Source: Penaeus vannamei | Lineage: Eukaryota; Arthropoda; Malacostraca; Decapoda; Penaeidae | Direction: 5' to 3' | NCBI RefSeq assembly: GCF_042767895.1 | Contig: NC_091589.1 | Coordinates: 20,392,185 to 20,404,684 of the forward strand | Length of the DNA stretch: 12,500 nucleotides | Shown here: positions 10,263 to 12,500 of the stretch, piece by piece | Numbering within the stretch: the stretch's first letter is position 1 | How the letters are laid out: every line of letters starts with the position of its first letter | The notes under the pieces: generated by a model | Seen by the model: the letters and a program-made list of their open reading frames with translations, nothing else | Told to the model about the DNA's origin: nothing | The model's database searches: none | Position numbers and translations under genes: made by a program

Positions 10263-10344
<82 letters not shown>
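10247..10344. repeat. (CA)n microsatellite with one CC interruption
   Basis: CA runs occupy 10247-10265 and 10267-10344, the latter being 39 perfect copies. Frames over it are Thr-His and Cys-Val repeat translations. Confidence 0.97.
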
Positions 10345-10345
<1 letters not shown>

Positions 10346-10515
10346 TTTCCTTGTTTTACCCATTGTCCTAGTCCCTTACCTTTGCCCTTATCGACGCCCA
10401 CCCTCCCTTACCCAGGACGAACCTTGCCCAAAGCACTACAGGGGCAAACAACCTCTTGCTTGCCCTAAGGGATGCAGGGGGTGTGGCACTCAAGTGGCTG
10501 AATCACGTCTGTGTG
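10345..10515. other. Unique spacer, no gene recognised
   Basis: Balanced sequence of about 170 bp between two arrays. CCTTACCCAG and AGCACTACAG resemble 3' splice sites. The plus-strand frame reads LALRDAGGVALKWLNHVCV before entering the CT repeat. I do not recognise it as a protein motif. It could be a fragment of a dispersed repeat. Confidence 0.5.
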
Positions 10516-10590
10516 ATCTCTCTCTGTCTGTCTGTCTGTCTGTCTCTCTCTTTCTTTCTCTTTCTGTATCTCTGTCTCTTTCTCTTTCTC

Positions 10591-10666
<76 letters not shown>

Positions 10667-10683
10667 TTCTCTTTCTCTTTCTC

Positions 10684-10740
<57 letters not shown>

Positions 10741-10770
10741 GTCTCTCTCTCACTCTCTCTCTCTCGCTCG

Positions 10771-10821
<51 letters not shown>

Positions 10822-10899
10822 TCCCTCTCTCTCTCCTCTCCCCTCTCCCTCTCCTCTCCTCTCTCTCTCTCCCTCTCCCTCTCTCCCTCTCCCCTCTCC
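10516..10899. repeat. Compound (CT)n with (CTGT)5 and (CTTT)n
   Basis: It begins with CT and (CTGT)5 at 10524-10543, then TTTC/CTTT words, then CT runs (longest about 10608-10647). CTGT, CACT and CGCT interruptions follow, then a C-richer end. Long Ser-Leu frames are repeat translations. Confidence 0.96.
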
Positions 10900-11070
10900 C
10901 TCTCTATCTATCTATATCGGTCTGTCTGTCTATCTCTATCTACCTATCTTTATCTCTCACTCTATCTCTATCTACCGATCTCTCTCTATTCACCTATATC
11001 TATCTATCTTTATACATGTAAATCTATCTATTCATCTCTATCAATTCATCTCTATCTATCTGTTTCTTTC
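10900..11070. repeat. Degenerate (TCTA)n tetranucleotide array
   Basis: TCTATCTA, TATCTCTATC and ATTCATCTC words extend the CT block for about 170 bp, with interruptions such as ACATGTAAA near 11015. Confidence 0.9.
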
Positions 11071-11415
11071 TCGTCTCACGTCCCTCCCCTTCTATTCACG
11101 TCGCCTCTTCCCCTTCCCTTTCCTTCCCTTCCCCCTTTCTTCTCCCTTCCCTCTTCCTCTCTCCAATATTCATCACATTTGCCTTTCCCTTTCCCTCTTC
11201 TTTCCTTTCCTTCTCTCTCTCTACCTCCCCTTTACTGTCTCTCTTCCCCATTTCCTCTCTTCACTTTTCTCCCTTCCTCCTTTTCCCCTTTTTCTCCAAT
11301 ATTCTCTTCTCTTCCACTCTTTCCCCTTCCCCCTTCCCCCTCCCTCCCCGACTCCATCACTCACCTCATTCACCTACTCATAAATTAACCCCCCTCTCCC
11401 CTTCCCCCTCCCCCC
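11071..11415. repeat. Polypyrimidine tract becoming C-rich; G-quadruplex potential on minus
   Basis: CCTTCC, CCCTTTCC and TCTTCC words dominate. Near the end C-runs cluster at 11323-11326, 11329-11333, 11336-11340, 11342-11344 and 11346-11349. A second cluster lies at 11389-11415. Both meet the minus-strand quadruplex rule. Confidence 0.88.
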
Positions 11416-11478
11416 ACACGCACATGGCTGTGTACCTGCCTCAAGACGTGTCTGTTTGATGGGGGAGGGGGGAGGGGG
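11404..11478. repeat. Inverted repeat of 12-bp C/G arms
   Basis: CCCCCTCCCCCC at 11404-11415 is the exact reverse complement of GGGGGGAGGGGG at 11467-11478, with 51 bp between. Inside, ACACG (11416-11420) and CGTGT (11447-11451) could extend the pairing with a one-sided loop. The G-rich arm continues back to 11461 and ends beside a palindromic bZIP site. Confidence 0.8.
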
Positions 11479-11481
11479 AGG

Positions 11482-11489
11482 TGACGTCA
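11482..11489. promoter_or_regulatory. Palindromic cAMP response element TGACGTCA
   Basis: A full 8-bp CRE, the consensus for CREB/ATF dimers. It extends to GGTGACGTCAGCA, matching 12 of 14 positions of the Maf element TGCTGACGTCAGCA. It directly follows a G-rich run (11461-11481). An exact 8-mer is expected by chance about once per 65 kb in random sequence, so occurrence here is suggestive only. No gene start is identified nearby. Confidence 0.45.
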
Positions 11490-11593
11490 GCATAATTTTT
11501 TTTTTCTTTCACAAATTGCATAGTTCATATTATTTGCGAGTTTCTGGTGTTTTGGTTTGAACTGGTGTTAGAAAAATTGATGTACCGCAGTGT
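11490..11593. other. Short T-rich unique spacer
   Basis: It has a run of ten or so T near 11495, an octamer-like AATTGCAT near 11514, and otherwise mixed sequence. No gene is recognised. Confidence 0.6.
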
Positions 11594-11612
11594 TATATGC
11601 ATATGCGCGCGC

Positions 11613-12164
<552 letters not shown>

Positions 12165-12500
12165 ACACCTTAACACCATAACACCAATAAAACCAGAACA
12201 CCTTAACACCAATAAAACCAGAACACCTTAACACCATAACACCAATAAAACCAGAACACCTTAACACCAGAACACCAATAAAACCAGAACACCAATAAAA
12301 CCAGAACACCTTAACACCATAACACCAATAAAACCAGAACACCTTAACACCAGAACACCAATAAAACCAGAACACCTTAACACCAGAACACCAATAAAAC
12401 CAGAAGGACACCAATAAAACCAGAACACCAAGAAAACCAGAACACCTTAACACCAGAACACCAATAAAACCAGAACACCAGAACACCAATAAAACCAGAA
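12165..12500 (+). repeat. Modular minisatellite of 8- and 17-bp units (33-bp period), continues past the window
   Basis: The array parses without remainder except one AGG at 12405-12407. Modules are A = ACACCTTA, B = ACACCATA or ACACCAGA, and C = ACACCAATAAAACCAGA. The order is ABC, AC, ABC, ABC, C, ABC, ABC, ABC, C, C, ABC, BC. C itself splits into ACACCAATA plus AAACCAGA, so the array seems built from octamer-like ancestors. C occurs 12 times. Eleven copies hold AATAAA and CCAAT, and the one at 12425-12441 has AAGAAA. The plus strand is nearly free of G. The Trp/Phe/Val/Leu frame on the minus strand is a repeat translation whose reading shifts wherever a lone C is inserted. Confidence 0.95.

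Noticed and set aside
12165..12500. CRISPR array
   Set aside because: There are no unique spacers between repeats. All parts are variants of the same octamer-like modules, and the genome is eukaryotic in character.
12165..12500. Telomeric repeat
   Set aside because: The modules do not contain the arthropod TTAGG/CCTAA unit, and the order is irregular.

Overview
This window looks like non-coding DNA from an animal nuclear genome that is extremely rich in simple repeats. By my tally about two-thirds of it is microsatellite, minisatellite or one-sided purine/pyrimidine low-complexity sequence. The dominant motifs are (CT/AG)n, (AC/GT)n, (AAT)n, (GAT)n and CCTT/GGAA. Perfect runs reach 83 AG copies (4941-5106) and 77 CT copies (8401-8554). 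This profile resembles decapod crustaceans, above all penaeid shrimp. That attribution is an inference from composition, because no gene here can be used for taxonomy. I see nothing bacterial: no operons, no ribosome-binding-site-led ORFs, no tRNA or rRNA.

No protein-coding gene can be supported. The long open frames are translations of repeats (Ser-Leu from CT, Arg-Glu from AG, Cys-Val and Thr-His from GT/AC, Ile or Asp from AAT/GAT).

Layout. 1-300 is A/T-rich. 301-560 is C-rich with minus-strand G-quadruplex potential. 561-804 is unique. 805-1002 is poly(A) and (AC)n. 1250-1604 is purine-rich. 1605-1994 is a small CpG-rich unique island. 1995-2300 is an AG block facing a CT block at 2340-2753. 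2861-2912 is a G-tract cluster. 2930-3651 is polypyrimidine and ends in a nested repeat of about 127 bp. 3846-4240 is a chain of GGAA, (GA)32, (GT)35, (GGGT)6 and GAGT. 4241-4940 is the largest complex island. 4941-5310 is (AG)83 and its decayed flank. 5401-5930 is CCTT. 5931-6310 is GT-rich. 6311-6540 is unique with a TATA-like site. 6541-7640 is GAT, ATC and (TAA)25. 7641-8000 is unique with a CCAAT palindrome. 8001-8895 is a giant CT array with (CCCT)12. 8896-9085 is unique. 9086-9535 is AAT/GAT. 9706-9742 is poly(T). 10247-10344 is (CA)n. 10516-11415 is CT, TCTA and C-rich. 11404-11489 holds an inverted G/C repeat and a palindromic CRE. 11594-11880 is a Z-DNA-prone GC/GT array. 12001-12030 holds twin E-boxes. 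12165-12500 is a modular minisatellite that runs off the window end.

The points most worth a second look are four. First, the terminal minisatellite is built from octamer-like modules, and almost every long module carries AATAAA and CCAAT. Second, there are dense non-B-DNA candidates (G-quadruplex, H-DNA, Z-DNA, large inverted purine/pyrimidine blocks). Third, a 241-bp minus-strand segment (4778 to 4538) is bounded by good splice-site matches. Fourth, a full CRE palindrome abuts a G-rich inverted repeat. I did not find a recognisable new gene system, and these functional readings are hypotheses.
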